The position numbers were made by a program, and so were the translations under genes. The notes beneath the pieces are model-generated. The model saw nothing but the letters and a program-made list of their open reading frames with translations. It searched no databases and was not told where the DNA came from. Positions 10,800 through 22,007 of a DNA stretch of 64,000 bases are shown in pieces. The stretch is from NCBI GenBank assembly GCA_948474755.1, contig CAOLHI010001430.1:248001-312000 (forward strand), read 5' to 3'. The stretch comes from Ctenosaura bakeri (lineage: Eukaryota; Chordata; Lepidosauria; Squamata; Iguanidae). Within the stretch, counting starts at the first letter, position 1; each line of letters opens with the position of its first letter.

Positions 10800-10953
10800 T
10801 ATTTGCTGGCATATAAGATGCATAAGACGCACCCCATTTATACCCTGGCAAATATTATTTACCAGCATATAAGACACACCGGCATATAAACCACATTCCA
10901 TTTTCAAACAGCATTTTTTAGGGGAAAAAGTGAGCCTTATATGCCAGCAAATA
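10800..10953. repeat. short palindromic MITE (TTTGCTGGCATATAAG ends)
   Basis: The ends are inverted: ATTTGCTGGCATATAAG at 10801 and CTTATATGCCAGCAAAT at 10936-10952. The middle holds two more copies of the CAGCATATAAGAC motif. There is no coding capacity. The size and termini fit a non-autonomous DNA transposon; the superfamily is not determined. Confidence 0.65.
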
Positions 10954-11387
10954 GAGTATTTTCTTTCTTGTTAAAAATAGAGTGCTTCACTGCACATCTG
11001 CACTGTGAGAGTGATACACAACAAGAAGCAACTTGTTTTTCAATGATCCACTTTTTAGACCATTTTGTAAATTATAGACCTGTACCATTCTTTCAACGTG
11101 GAGTCCACTCTTTTGTCAGTTCTTCTCTTCTTGTCTTCTTCCTGCAGGGCATATAAGGGGATTACAGAGACTCACCAAGCAAGCCTCCACAATTCTCTTA
11201 TGTTCCCTACAGGAAGAAGGCAAGAGGAGAAGAACTGATGAAAGAAGGGGTCCCACTTTTCAACCAATTCCACTTTTTGGTAGTTCTCTGGTCCCTTACC
11301 CATCAGATAAGTGAGAGATGCCTGTAATTGAATAGATAATAGAACAGTAACAGTTAATGAGTAAAACAAACATGAACAACTATGCGT

Positions 11388-11603
11388 GTAAGTCCTTCAA
11401 GTTGCCTATCAGCTTACAGCAACTCCATGAGTTTCACAGTGTTTTCTTAGGCAAGCAATACTCAGTTTTGCTATTTCCTTCCTCTGAAATATAGCCTACA
11501 GCACCTAGAATTCATTGGTGGTCTCCCATCCAAGTATTAAGCAAGGCTGACCCTGCTTAGCTTCCAAGATCAGACAGGATCTGATGCCTTTAGGGTATTT
11601 AGG
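11388..11603 (-). mobile_element. 5S rRNA-derived SINE
   Basis: Read on the minus strand, 11602-11515 resembles 5S rRNA: a GATC(T)TGG-type segment, AAGCTAAGCAGGGTCAGCC and a TTGGATGGGAGACCACC-like segment, which covers the internal control region of a 5S gene. It then continues into a core (GCTATATTTCAGAGGAAGG) and a tail related to the CTTGAAGG tail of the tRNA SINEs. It is a degenerate copy, not a 5S gene, because the 5S part is incomplete and joined to the SINE body. Confidence 0.8.
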
Positions 11604-11855
11604 TCTTCATTAACAATTAGGCAAGACAAATAAAACTCAAAATCCCTGTTTAAGGAACAGTATTCTAACAGGCGTTCTAAAGACATTTAAAGAACCTGCA
11701 GGATCTATCCTGGGAGGAAATCCTACAGTTGTGGTGCCATTTGTGAAAAGATCAAGCGTCAAGTACCTACCAAGCTTAAAGCACAGCAGGCCCAAGTGAG
11801 TGAAGGCTAGCCCTTGGTGGCAAAGAAGCGGCTTTGTTTGCAGACGATGATGACA

Positions 11856-12005
11856 ATTTTAGTTATTTCTATCCTGCCTTTCTCCTGACAGTGGAATTTG
11901 AGGTGGTTAACAACATTAAAACAAAGCAAATTAAAACCTCCCTAAAGGTATACATACAAAAACTAAAAATAATTAAACCATTTGTAATCTTAAAACATTA
12001 CATGT
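11856..12005 (-). mobile_element. LINE 3'-end fragment (L2/CR1-like tail)
   Basis: The plus strand reads TTATTTCTATCCTGCCTTTCTCC, an A-rich stretch following it. This is the complement of the GGAGAAAxGCGGGATAxAAATA tail that occurs on the plus strand at 39230 and 63240. No coding part remains. Confidence 0.5.
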
Positions 12006-12480
12006 TAAACTAACCCACGGCCTTTGGTTGAATGGGAGCAGCAAATAAAACCTTCAAGACCCTGGGTTATGCTAAAGAGACCTACAAAAAATATACAGAT
12101 CAAAGACAGGCTAAGAACTGGGACCTTAATCCTGGTAATTCACTGTACAAAGTTTTTAAAGTGTACACAGGCCTTGAAGAAACTAAGCCCAAAATATGTG
12201 GGGCCATTGAAAATCAAGTGTTTGGTGAATAATGTGACAGTTACTGAAGCCATCAGTGGAAGATGATGATTGCACCCAGCAACACCAAACCCATCCTGTC
12301 ATGGTGGGGCAAGGTCAGTGTTTTGAAATTTCAGAAATAATAGATTCATGATAACGGAAAGGGTGGATGCAGTACTTTGTCAACTGGAAAATAAGCAAAT
12401 GTGAATGGATACATGCACACACACCATCTGATTCACAAATTTCATGCTGCATACCCTCACAAACCTGGGAAGAGGGGGAA
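12006..12480 (+). pseudogene. Ty3/Gypsy pol relic: integrase C-terminus and chromodomain trace
   Basis: Translated pieces read FKVYTGLEE and LSPKYVGPLKIK with NNVTVTEA, the conserved end of Gypsy integrase (compare SKELGPKYIG at 33548). After it comes GWMQYFVNWKISKCEWI, a degraded chromodomain. Frames shift between pieces. The region ends in a polypurine tract (AGAGGGGGAA) directly before the LTR. Confidence 0.7.
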
Positions 12481-12859
12481 TGATGCTGGGGGGAGCTGAA
12501 TGTCAGAACAGCTCAGATGCCCTGTCATGAAAAGCCAGACAGAAGTACTGCAACACCTGCGGAATCATGGTTAGGACTGTAAATTGTTATGTATCCTATA
12601 TAAAAGCAGAATGTTAAACTCTGTTGGCTTCACAGGGAATGGTACGAGGATTATAGTGGTAATGTTCCTTATAGCAGTTGGAACGCTTTCATAGGCAAAA
12701 CTGAGTTTATCAGGTATTACTATAAAGTACAGTGAATGTAACTATCTTTCAGTTCTGGCATTGTTGCTATGTATACAAATGCTTCCTCTGTCCTCAATAA
12801 AGTTACAGGATTTCCTGAACTTTGCTGCTGTGGTCAGAAGTTTAACAGTGTATATCACA
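12481..12859 (+). mobile_element. Gypsy 3' LTR
   Basis: Begins TGATGCTG right after a polypurine tract and ends TATATCACA, which gives the TG...CA termini of an LTR. It contains a TATA-like CCTATATAAAAG (12594-12605) and an AATAAA signal (12796-12801) in the expected order. The matching 5' LTR was not found in the window. Confidence 0.6.
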
Positions 12860-12872
12860 AGAGGTTCATCTT

Positions 12873-12922
12873 CAGGTTGCTCTAAGTCAGAAACAACTTG
12901 AAGGCACACAACAACAACAATA
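12873..12922 (+). mobile_element. SINE 3' tail fragment
   Basis: AAGTCAGAAACAACTTGAAGG followed by an (ACA)n tail, identical in type to the ends of the complete SINE copies at 19118 and 52099. Confidence 0.6.
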
Positions 12923-13087
12923 CAAAAATTGGCTGTAGCCTTGGCTTTTAAATTTGTAGCTCAGAAGCCTCAAGGATGGGCTCCAAACAGAAATCTAAAG
13001 CTGGAGGTCAAGCAAACATACCAGTTGGTTCACCAGCATCTCAGCCAATGTAGCGGTGTGGAGGTTCATTCAGTTTACAGTTTAAAC

Positions 13088-13205
13088 CAGTGGTTCCCAA
13101 TCTGTGGTGCTCAGCTACCAGAAATCTCAGCCAGGTTGGCCAACAATCAGGAATTCTAGGAGGTGAAGTCCAAAACATCTGGTGGACCAAAGTTTGGGAA
13201 TCACT
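13088..13205. repeat. palindromic hAT-like MITE
   Basis: CAGTGGTTCCCAA at the left and TTGGGAATCACT at the right are inverted. Inside are complementary arms around AAATCTCAGCCAG and a TGAAGTCCAAAACATCTGG block. The terminal sequence CAGtGGTTCCCAA resembles hAT ends. I could not identify a convincing 8-bp target duplication. Confidence 0.6.
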
Positions 13206-13224
13206 TGAGTTAGTGCATTCCCAG

Positions 13225-13492
13225 CAGGTAGCTATCCAGTCTCTTTCTGAAGACATCCACAGAAGGAGACCCCAACACCTCCCTAGGAAATTGGTTCCAC
13301 TGCCAAACAGCTCTCTCAAAGTCAAGCAGGTCCTTCTAATGTTCAATCAAAATCTAGCCTCCTGTAACTTAAACTAAACTACATATGTTGATGCAAACGT
13401 TCACAGAATTCTAGAGCTAGAAGAGCCCACAAGGGCCATTGAGTCCAACCCCCTGCCATGCAGAAATTCACCATCAAAGCATTCTCAACAGA
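13225..13492 (-). mobile_element. CR1 LINE 3' fragments
   Basis: Two adjacent pieces. 13225-13378 matches the CR1 region usually seen as complement of the C-terminal coding/3' part (CCTCCCTAGGAAATTGGTTCC...). 13405-13492 is the CR1 3' end in reverse: AGAGCTAGAAGAGCCCACAA and CCAACCCCCTGCCATGCAG. No open frame remains. Confidence 0.7.
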
Positions 13493-14034
13493 TGGGAATA
13501 TTAATAGTCAGTTTTCAACTTGGCAACCAACAAACACTTCTTCTGTGAGAGAAATGTGGCTATCTCAAGAACCCAATTTAGAATATCATGAAAGAACCTG
13601 TCCCCTTCCTACCCAAAATCATTACTTCTTTAAATTATTATGGCATTTTTTTTATTGTCAGGGAGAGGGATTTACGGGATTTTTTCTTCGTTGGCCCAAA
13701 GTTCTATGGAGCGCTGAGGGGGGAAGTGGTATTCCTGTTCTGCCTCAGGCGGCACAATGTCTTGGGATGGTCATGTCAACTCAAATAACTCCTTTACAAC
13801 AAACATCTGCATCATTGAGGACTTTTTAGTTTCGTGAAGGAGTGATGACTAAAGGAGGACTAAAGGAGGAGATAGATATAATAAGATCATAAGCTCTGTA
13901 CTGAATCACACCAAATGTCAGGGGTGGCGAACCAGTTGCCCTCTCATCAACTTATGCCAGCAACGTTGATGGTCATGCTGTTGAGGGATTCTATAAATTA
14001 GCATTAAAGGGGAAAAAAACCCTATTTTTTCCAA

Positions 14035-14335
14035 AACAGACAAAAGGAAGTACTTTTTTCTCACAGAACATAGTGAAACTGCAGAATCCTCTTCTGCAAG
14101 AGGCAGGGATGCCCCTAACATAGCCTTAAAGCCAGACTGGATAATTTGTCACTCTGTGGCTGCTAATCATGTTGGCTAAGCAAACTTCCAGGCTTAGTGA
14201 CAGCAAAGCAATGAATGCCAGCCGTGAGGGAATGCAAGAGAGAGAAGGATATGGTAGAGCCACCTTGTCTGGGCACTGTGGGAACCAGGCCGCCCGACCA
14301 GAGAGGCCTTTGGTCTCATCCAATACAGTTTTTCC
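14035..14335 (+). mobile_element. CR1/L3-like LINE 3' fragment
   Basis: Contains CTCACAGAACATAGTGAAACT and CAAGAGGCAGGGATG, a decayed FTQxIVKLxNxLxQEA coding segment. After that comes a 3' UTR-like GGCCTTTGGTCTCATCCAAT. These features mark a common reptile CR1-related element. Confidence 0.55.
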
Positions 14336-14518
14336 TGCTGTTGGCTTTGTATCAGTATTAAAGCCTAATAAAGGTATTACCACCATATGAACCTTGGAAG
14401 TGGTCTGGCTGTAAACACAGCTAACTCTGCATTTATAAAGGAAATTCCATGTCCTACAAATAGAGCAGGGCAGGGTCTTCCAAGCCAATGTTATGTAGTC
14501 CCAGAAAACCTTTTGATA

Positions 14519-14591
14519 GGTTGTCCTTAGGGGTGCCATAAGTCAGAAACTACTTGAAGGTACACAATAACAATAACAACAACAACAACAG
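14519..14591 (+). mobile_element. SINE 3' tail with (ACA)n
   Basis: CCATAAGTCAGAAACTACTT and a simple (AAC/ACA)n run; the tRNA head is missing. Confidence 0.6.
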
Positions 14592-14704
14592 TTTTGTGGC
14601 TACAACTACCTGATTAAGACAAAGTCCAGAGAAGGAATAGGAGGCAACAGGAAGTAAAGTCACACCTGAAGGTAATCACGCTATTGTTGGGGGCAACAAT
14701 GATT

Positions 14705-14820
14705 TAACTCAGTGTTCCCCAAACTCTGGTGTTCCAGGCATATTTGACTTCAGTTTCCAGAATCCTCAGTCATTGGCCAAGGCAGCAAGGGCTTCTGGTA
14801 GTTGAAGTCCATCTCTATTG
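14705..14820. repeat. degenerate palindromic repeat related to 13088-13205
   Basis: GTGTTCCCCAAACTCTGGTG at the left and inverted arms (TTGACTTCAGTTTCCAGAAT against CTTCTGGTAGTTGAAGTCC) resemble the MITE at 13088. The right terminus is eroded. Confidence 0.5.
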
Positions 14821-15049
14821 CCCCCTTCAGACACATCACTACCTTTGCAAGTATAGTTGTGCCACTCTGTTCCTAACACATACAATGGGGATGGGCAACC
14901 ATGGAGGGGCAAGGGGTTGCTCTGACTTCATTTTCTATCAGGCCATTCTCACCCATTTTTACAAAACTGGAAGTAACCAGAAGGTCATTTACAGTTTCTC
15001 AAAAACTGTTAACCGCAGGAAGGTATGAGAAATTCCCTGGTGGACTATA

Positions 15050-15521
15050 CAGTCGGCCCCCCACATTTGCCAGGCTTAGGAACACAGAACCTCCGCAAAA
15101 GTGGAAAAATTGCAAATATGAAAACGTGTGTGTCTGTGGGAAGGGGACTGAGGTATGGTGGAGAGAACAAGCACCTAGGATCCAATCCAGGTCAGAGAAA
15201 GGAGAGGGAAGTGTGGTGGGCCGGCCTGGTGGTCCTGTATCTCCTCTCTCACCCATCTCCTTCCATGGGTGTCAAGGAGGGTCATCGGAAGAGGCTCTGT
15301 GGTGCTGAAGAATTGGGCTGTCAGCCGTCCTTAGCTTGCCGGGCAGTGGCTGGTGGTGGAGAAGGAGGAGGAGGAACAGAGGTGAGTTTTTAAAGTGCTG
15401 AGCAGCCTGGTTGGAGCTGCCAAAAAGGAAGATTCCCCCAGAAAAGCCTGAGGTGGGTTGAAGAAACTCACAAATAATCATATCTGTGAAAGTCAAACCT
15501 GCAAATGTGGAGAGCCAACTG
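15050..15521. mobile_element. Tigger-like non-autonomous element 1
   Basis: Starts CAGTCGGCC...CACATTTGCC and ends GCAAATGTGG...CCAACTG, giving inverted termini of about 25 bp. It is flanked by TA on both sides (15048-15049 and 15522-15523), the target duplication of Tc1/mariner/Tigger elements. The interior has no transposase frame. Confidence 0.7.
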
Positions 15522-15854
15522 TATTTCAGTGCTTGTTGATGGTAGTAAAGCACAGCCAATTCTCTTTAGATTTGCTTCCCCCAAAACTCATGGTCTCTGC
15601 CTTGCAATCAACAAGAAAGAGCTCCTTGGGTTGCAAAAGAAAGAGAGAAAGAGGAAGGAGGAGTGGGGAGAAGGACAAACTGGTGTGTCTAAAATTTGCC
15701 TTGCTGATTTATGAGGTACAGATGCACATCTAAACAGAGACACAGTGTATCCCATCAGAGCAGGGAAGACTGCAAATGGATAACCAGTGTGCCTCCCAGG
15801 CTTTTGCTGTCCAGGTGCTCACTGTCAGTAGCGCTGCCATCTCATTTTGCTGCC

Positions 15855-16485
15855 TGAAAGATTTTGCTGCCTGAGGCACAGCAAGTAAATGGTATCTCAC
15901 CCACATCAAGGTGAACTGTATTAAAAGCCAGCCAGATAATTTCTGGCACACAAGGCAGAAAATCCCAGCAAACGCCTCTCTCCCTTCTTGGCAGTACAGT
16001 AATAAATTAAGTAAGTAACAATTTACAGCCCACTTTTAGGACAGCAAAATCTGCTGTTTGAGGCAGTCACCTCGTTTTACCTGATCAGAGAACCAGCCCT
16101 GGCCAATGGGCAACTTCCAAGCCCCTGCTGCTCTTCTTTCTTAATGTTCTTTACATTTTCTTCAGGCTTGGCCTGGAAAGTCCTTCAAAGAGAAGGCAAT
16201 CCTCTGTAATACCTATCAGAGTCCCAGATAGCTGTCCTACTAGTCAACAGAAACTGGGCCAGATGAAGAAATTTTGCTGTCTGAGGCACAGTGCAAATGA
16301 CCCCACCCCCACCACTCAAAGAGAGACAAACTATTTTGGCATAGAAGGCAGAAAATCCCATAAACACCCCTCTCCATCACTGGCAGTAAAAATGTAATAA
16401 TAACAACTTAAATATTTAACAATTTGCTGTCCTTCCTGAGGCCCCAAAACCGTTCTTGGGCTGCCTCACTCTGCCTCAAGGTAGC
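15855..16485. repeat. two copies of a repeat containing TTTTGCTGCCTGAGGCA
   Basis: 15855-16095 and 16268-16485 share, in order, ATTTTGCTG(C/T)CTGAGGCACAG, GGCAGAAAATCCCA, CCTCTC...TGGCAGTA, and a final TGCTGT...TGAGGC block. A third partial copy of the first motif is at about 28320. This looks like two insertions of one unclassified family in the same orientation. Confidence 0.6.
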
Positions 16486-16781
16486 TCTAAATAGGGGATT
16501 TCTTAACTGGAGGCATCAGTCATTTGAACTCATGATTGCACATAGGCCATCATGTGTGTCTCTAGCCTTAGAAAAGCAAATTTTTTAGCCTACAATTCTC
16601 AGAGTCACCCAGCCAGTCAAATCAAATAAAAAAGGATATGCATATATTATTATAAATATAATAAAAAAGTAATGGTGGCTGGTGATTCCAGGTGTTGTAG
16701 GCCAAAAATCAGTTTTCCAAGTTCTGGTCTCTAAGTGCTGAGAAATTAAACTGTAACACACCTACTGTATCCTGGTTTTTC

Positions 16782-16983
16782 TTGTTGCTGTTGTTGTGGT
16801 TGTTGTAATGTGTCTTCAAATCATTTCTAATGTATGCTGACTGTAAGGCAAATCTATCATACAGTTTTTTGAGGCTGAGAGTGTGTGATACACCCAAGGT
16901 CACCCAGTGTGTTTCCATGGGGAATCAAACCCTTATCTCCAGTTCTTGTCCCAAGCTCATACCAATGCAGCACGCTGGCTCTC
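16782..16983 (-). mobile_element. tRNA-derived SINE
   Basis: In minus orientation it opens with GAGCCAGCGTG (tRNA-like A box region), has an eroded B box around GATTCCCC, then GGGTGACC..., and ends with a tail complementary to GTTGTTGT. Same family as 19118-19305. Confidence 0.75.
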
Positions 16984-17288
16984 AGTTATGACAGCTGTCA
17001 ATTCCTTTCTACATCCAACATTAAGACCTGGTTTAGATCTTTAAAACTCTTAACAGCTGTTGGCTGCCATGTCATTGGGCTGATAAATCTACTACCAGTA
17101 TCAGCCTAAACTTTAAAGAAACAATCCCCAATATAGTGTCAGCACATTAGACAGCCTCTTTAAAGTTTGGCTTAATATGTGAAGTGGATTCACTGATCCC
17201 CTGACATGAAAAGTACTAGTCACCACAAGTTCTAAGCAGTTTAGTAGCGGGCTTAGCTGGTGGACTACCTACACTCTCAGACAGAGCA

Positions 17289-17560
17289 TTGAGGTCAGTA
17301 CTTAAGGCTCTCTTCTCTCTGGCTTATTATCCACGATTGCTTTCATAGTGGCAGGTAGTAGAGAAGTGGCTATATTGAGGGTGGCCCCAGCAGCTTCAGA
17401 ACTTCCTTTCTTAGGAAAGATATATGGCCTCATCACTTCCAGTTTATAATGAGGCTGGACAAAACCCAACTCTCCAGATGTTGTTGGACTGCAATTCCAA
17501 TCAGAAACCTCCAAATGTGAGGAAGTATGGGAATCTCAGTTGAACAACTTCCATCTGGAA
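17289..17560. other. no gene; short ACTGCAATTCC-type repeat piece
   Basis: Around 17455-17530 there is a decayed copy of the CTCCAGATGTTGTTGGACT repeat motif common in the window. Nothing else is recognised. Confidence 0.3.
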
Positions 17561-17713
17561 GATCCCATGACTCCAAACCAAATAGGTATTTAAGTAGCTG
17601 CTTATTACATTAGTAGGACTGCTGGTGTATTTTATTATTGCTCATTGTTTATTATTGTTATTGCTATTATTATTTGTATACGTTGCAAGACACAAGCAGG
17701 GCTGTTAATAATA

Positions 17714-18265
17714 CAGTGCTCCCTCCACATTTGCAAGAGTTCAGGACACAGAAGTCTCATGAAAGTAGAAATATAATGAGTAATGCCCCCGCCATGCTCC
17801 CTCTCCCATTCCCTTGTCTTTTGCATGGGCACATATGCCTTCTTTCTTTCTGCCCAGGAAAAGGACAAGGGAATTGGGGGGAGGAGCACATGCTTCCCCC
17901 TCATTCCCTTGTCTTTTGTCCCCATGCAAATTTTCTGCACCGGGGAAAAATGCAAGGGGGTGGGGGGAGGTGGGCGTGCCTTCCCCCTTCCATTCCCTCA
18001 CCTGTTGCCCCGGCATGCCCGCCTTCTTTCCCCACATCCTGGCAAAAGGTAAGGGAATGGGAGAGAGCGCACCGTGCAGAGAGAAGAAGGTGTATGCATG
18101 CCCTCCAATCCCTTGCCTTTTGCCCAGGCACGTAAAAGGAAGGCACATGCACTCAGGCAACTGGCAAGGGAACGGAAGGCAGAGAATGAGGTGGGGGCAG
18201 GCACACAAGACTCACAGATAATCAAACTTGCAAAGGCCAAACCTGCAAATGTGGAAAGAAGACTG
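17714..18265. mobile_element. Tigger-like non-autonomous element 2 with repetitive interior
   Basis: Left end CAGTGCTCCCTCCACATTTG and right end GCAAATGTGGAAAG...ACTGT are inverted and match the element at 15050. TA flanks both sides (17712-17713 and 18266-18267). The interior consists of four or so diverged units in alternating orientation built from CATTCCCTTGTCTTTTGC and its complement, joined by GGCACA-type spacers. Confidence 0.7.
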
Positions 18266-18290
18266 TACAGTGTTTCCGATAGCTCTCATT

Positions 18291-18572
18291 CATAGAATCA
18301 TAGAGTTGGAAGAGACAACAAGGGCCATCTAATCCAACCCTCTGCTATGCATCAAAGCACACCCAACAGATGGCCATCCAGCCTCTGCTTAAAAAACTCC
18401 ACCACACTCCAAGGCAGCATATTCCACAGTCAGGCAGCTCTGACCATCAGGAACTTCTTCCTGAGGTTCAGGTGGAATCTCCTTTCCTGCAGCTTGAATC
18501 CGTTGCTTCTCGTCCTAGTCTCTGGAGCAGCAGAAAACAAGCCTGCTCCCTCCTCAACATGACATCCCTTCA
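18291..18572 (-). mobile_element. CR1 LINE 3' end
   Basis: The plus strand starts CATAGAATCATAGAGTTGGA, then CAAGGGCCATCTAATCCAAC, then GCATATTCCACAGTCAGGC. This is the standard reversed CR1 3' UTR and terminal coding part, with the short CATAGAAT 3' repeat at the outer end. Confidence 0.85.
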
Positions 18573-19011
18573 CCATAAGTCAAGGCTAATTTGATGGCAA
18601 ACAACAATAACAAATCTTTGGAAGACATAAGCAGAGACTTGAAAGAGTAGGCAAAAGATCTCTCTGGTCCAACACTCTGGTTCCACTGCGATGAAACTGT
18701 TGTCACCAGGAAGTCCAGAAGTAAGACACAACACATTCCTCCTTGTTCTCTCCCATGCCTTAACCAGGGTTGAAAGAAATATCTGTGTTGGTTTCCTCCA
18801 CATTTTAAAATCTTAACTCCTTTCTACTACATTATATGAAGGATCTGCTCACTCATTAAGTTGTTAAGGATGAGGAGCTATTCAAAAAAAGAAAGAGGCA
18901 GCAATGCTAATTCAGTGCCACAAATACAGTTGGATACAGAGGACTTTTAAGATCTAAGATCACAGCCAAACAGGAAAATCTGGAAGGCTTCACTTCTCCT
19001 ACATTTGGTTA

Positions 19012-19029
19012 AACACACACACACACACT
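19012..19029. repeat. (AC)n microsatellite
   Basis: Nine uninterrupted AC units. Confidence 0.8.
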
Positions 19030-19117
19030 CCTCAGATTTTTTTTTCTGTCGAATCAGTAGAGGAATCTTTGCCAAGTTTGCAAAGATTTTATTTTAATCA
19101 TCCATCCTTCATTTTAA

Positions 19118-19305
19118 GAACCAGTCTGGTATAGTGGTTTGAGCACTGGACTACAACCATGAAGACCCGGGGTTGATTCCCTACTTGGCCATGGAAACCC
19201 ACTGGGTGACTTTGGGTACATCACACACTCTCATCCCCAAGAAATTTCATTATAGGTTCACCTTAGGGTCACCATAAGTGGGAAGCAACTTGAAGGCACA
19301 CAACA
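19118..19305 (+). mobile_element. tRNA-derived SINE, complete
   Basis: Opens with CCAGTCTGGTATAGTGGTTT (A-box region) and GGGTTGATTCC (B box), the Pol III promoter pair of tRNA-derived SINEs. It continues with CCCACTGGGTGAC, a body with CACACACTCTCA, and the shared tail GGGTCACCATAAGTGGGAAG...CTTGAAGGCACACAAC. Confidence 0.85.
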
Positions 19306-21840
19306 ATTTCACCTTAAGTTTTTTTTGCAAGCCATGTTGTGAGGGTGATATGCACTGAATCCTTTTAAAGTATCATGAATAAATACATTTCCTGGATTTT
19401 CCCCCCTTTTGGTCCAATGCTCTTCTGAGCCCCCAGACTCTCTGTTGGTTGCACACAATCTGATTGTCCAGAGTTTGTGTGCCTTCCAGCATATTACTCT
19501 TAACTGTTAGTATCAGAAATATTTTATATACAGAACTTTGCTTTTACCTTTTGCAACTGAATGAAATGACCTTCAAATTCATCCCAATATTTAGCAGTAC
19601 TCCCATTTCCTCTCTGACTGTTCCATTCAGGGCTATTCCGAAGGGATGAAGGAAAGCAGCTGCCCAAAGCAGTAAAGCAAAGACTAATTTAACTGCTTTG
19701 GATTAACAGATGAAGAACCTTTCTTTTAAGGTCTTAATATGCCTTTTGGACTCAATGCGTACAGAAATGACCACAATCCAACTAGGCTCATGGACCACCT
19801 AAAGGTAACATTTGAGGAAACCACACATAGGCAAATAATGGAATACCCATCCTCTTACACTACAGACCTCCAGAAATGAAAAGGAATTGCTTCTGAGTCA
19901 TATCTACCAATCTCTCTTTTATTCCCATAGCTGTCTGAGTTCTATGAAGTCAAAAAATATTGAAGCTTTTCCAAGTAAAAACTTGAGTATATTTTTATTC
20001 CATTCGTGTCTCCCAGGAAGAGGGATAGAAAGACATCTGTGGCGATCTTTTTCAATTCAGATCTTTGAGGTTCATGTCCCATAACTCCACCTGCTATGCC
20101 ATACTGCCAGTGTAGGCCATGGATCCAGTGAATATTCTGCCATTCAATTTACAAGCAGCTGCAGATTACCTCACAGCAGAAATGAGCTTCTAATACCTGT
20201 AACAGTAGTACAGACTTTTAATATGTATCATAGTGCTCTCTGTGATAAAACGGGAGAAAGGGAAGCACCATGCTTCAGAACATAACCATGCAAATAATAT
20301 TCCTGGTTAATCCAAAGCTTGGAGAATTTACCGTTTTGAACTATAATTTCCAAATGGCCAGGGGATTCTGGGAATTGCAATAAAAAAATTTCTGAGTGCT
20401 AATTTTCAATTTATTTGAGGTGTTCTCCAAGCCATAGCTCTGTCAAATCTATCCATGTTTCAACACTACATCAGACAGAGGATTTCTGGATTATCATCCA
20501 AATGAAGGCCCAAGGAAAGTCTCACACATATCTCATCTTCTCCTAATGCATACATCAGTCAATCAAATGTGATCAATCTGGTTATCCATTCTAGTTTCAG
20601 TGCTACCCCAACGCCTAAATATTAAGATACATGAACAAGGGAGATCTCTAAAGAAATAAGGCAAAATAATACAGAAGAAAATGAGAGAAGAAAGTCCAGT
20701 AATATTCTTGGCTGACAGTGACAGAAGTTTATATAAAACACAGAACAGCTCCCAATCCTAAGTCTCAAATATTGAGAGACAAGCCAGAGAAGTGTTACAG
20801 ACTACAGGGTCAAAGATGGCCAGCAACCAGTGTTTTCAAGGGAAAGTTAAATAATTTTTTGGCAAGATGGAAATGTTTCTGCTGTTGCAAATGGACTAGA
20901 AGTTGGTTCTTGCAAAGAAAGAGAAACAGATGTAAAGTTGAAAGCTTTCACAGCCAAAATCCATAGGTTTCATTTTGCCTGCAGGAGCAAATACTAATAG
21001 AACATGGCCTCAAAGCCCAGAAAACCCACAACAACCTAAAGAGAAACAGATTTATCAGATCAGATCAAGGTTCCATCTAGATTCTATTCTAACACTCCAC
21101 TAGCCACCACTGTCCAGTTATGTGATGCTGCCAAGGAAGCTGTGAGCAAGGTACAAGGTGAGACAGCTACCACTGGCTGCCTGTAACCTCTGCTCCAAAT
21201 TTCCTACCTTGCTTCTAGAATTAAAAGTTCTGAACTCCTAGAACTGAATCACTATTGGTAGACCACGGTCCTTCACTAATTTGTTCAAATTAGTGCTTTC
21301 TTTTTAAAGTATCTCAGGCCAGCTTTGCCATTGCATCTTGGGGTAGTGAACCCATAAGCACAGTCACCTTGGTTGATGGATTAATCAGAGAGACTGAGAA
21401 AGAGAACTATGGATCACAATGTCCCTGCTTTGACTCTCACTTTTGGTTAAACTGGTTTGATGAGTACCTTACCCCTTCCTTTTCCCATCTGCAATATGGA
21501 AGAGATAATGCTGACCTGCTTTACAGGGTTGTTGTAAAGCTTAACCTACGATTACATACAACAGAAACATTATGAATGCATTGAACACTATCCATATGAC
21601 AGATACAATGCAATAATTCCACATATCCAAGGGAGTGATGAGAACACCTTATTTTCAAAGCAACTCAGTTTCCCAGAAACTGCACAATCCAGAAATGTGG
21701 AGTATCATGCTTGCTTGTTCTGTGTGCTCACAATTCTCCCCTCTTTCTTTTTAACTCCCCTCCCATTCCCAAGGGAAGATGAGAAATACATCCTATGCAA
21801 CGGAGTGGGGTAATGCACAGCATACAGCAGCTGTAATATG
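19306..21840. other. TMEM240 intron 2, mostly unclassified
   Basis: No exon or strong repeat recognised. 20320-20400 holds a weak copy of the ACTATAATTTCCAAATGGCC / GGGGATTCTGGGAATTGCAA palindromic repeat. The right end abuts the donor site of TMEM240 exon 2. Confidence 0.4.
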
Positions 21841-21845
21841 ACTTA

Positions 21846-22007
<162 letters not shown>

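Noticed and set aside
17638..18240. Overlapping open frames of up to 165 codons on both strands
   Set aside because: They arise from the repetitive interior of a Tigger-like element; open in several frames at once, with no known domain.
19118..19180. Possible tRNA gene (A and B boxes)
   Set aside because: The match belongs to the head of a SINE with body and shared tail; it lacks the cloverleaf beyond the box regions. The same holds for 25811, 36726, 52099 and 52755.
1..21840. TMEM240 exons 3 and 4
   Set aside because: I looked on the minus strand for the conserved HHIHYVIPYDGDQ and LGLLLGFCISWFLVW stretches and did not find them. They are presumed to lie left of the window.
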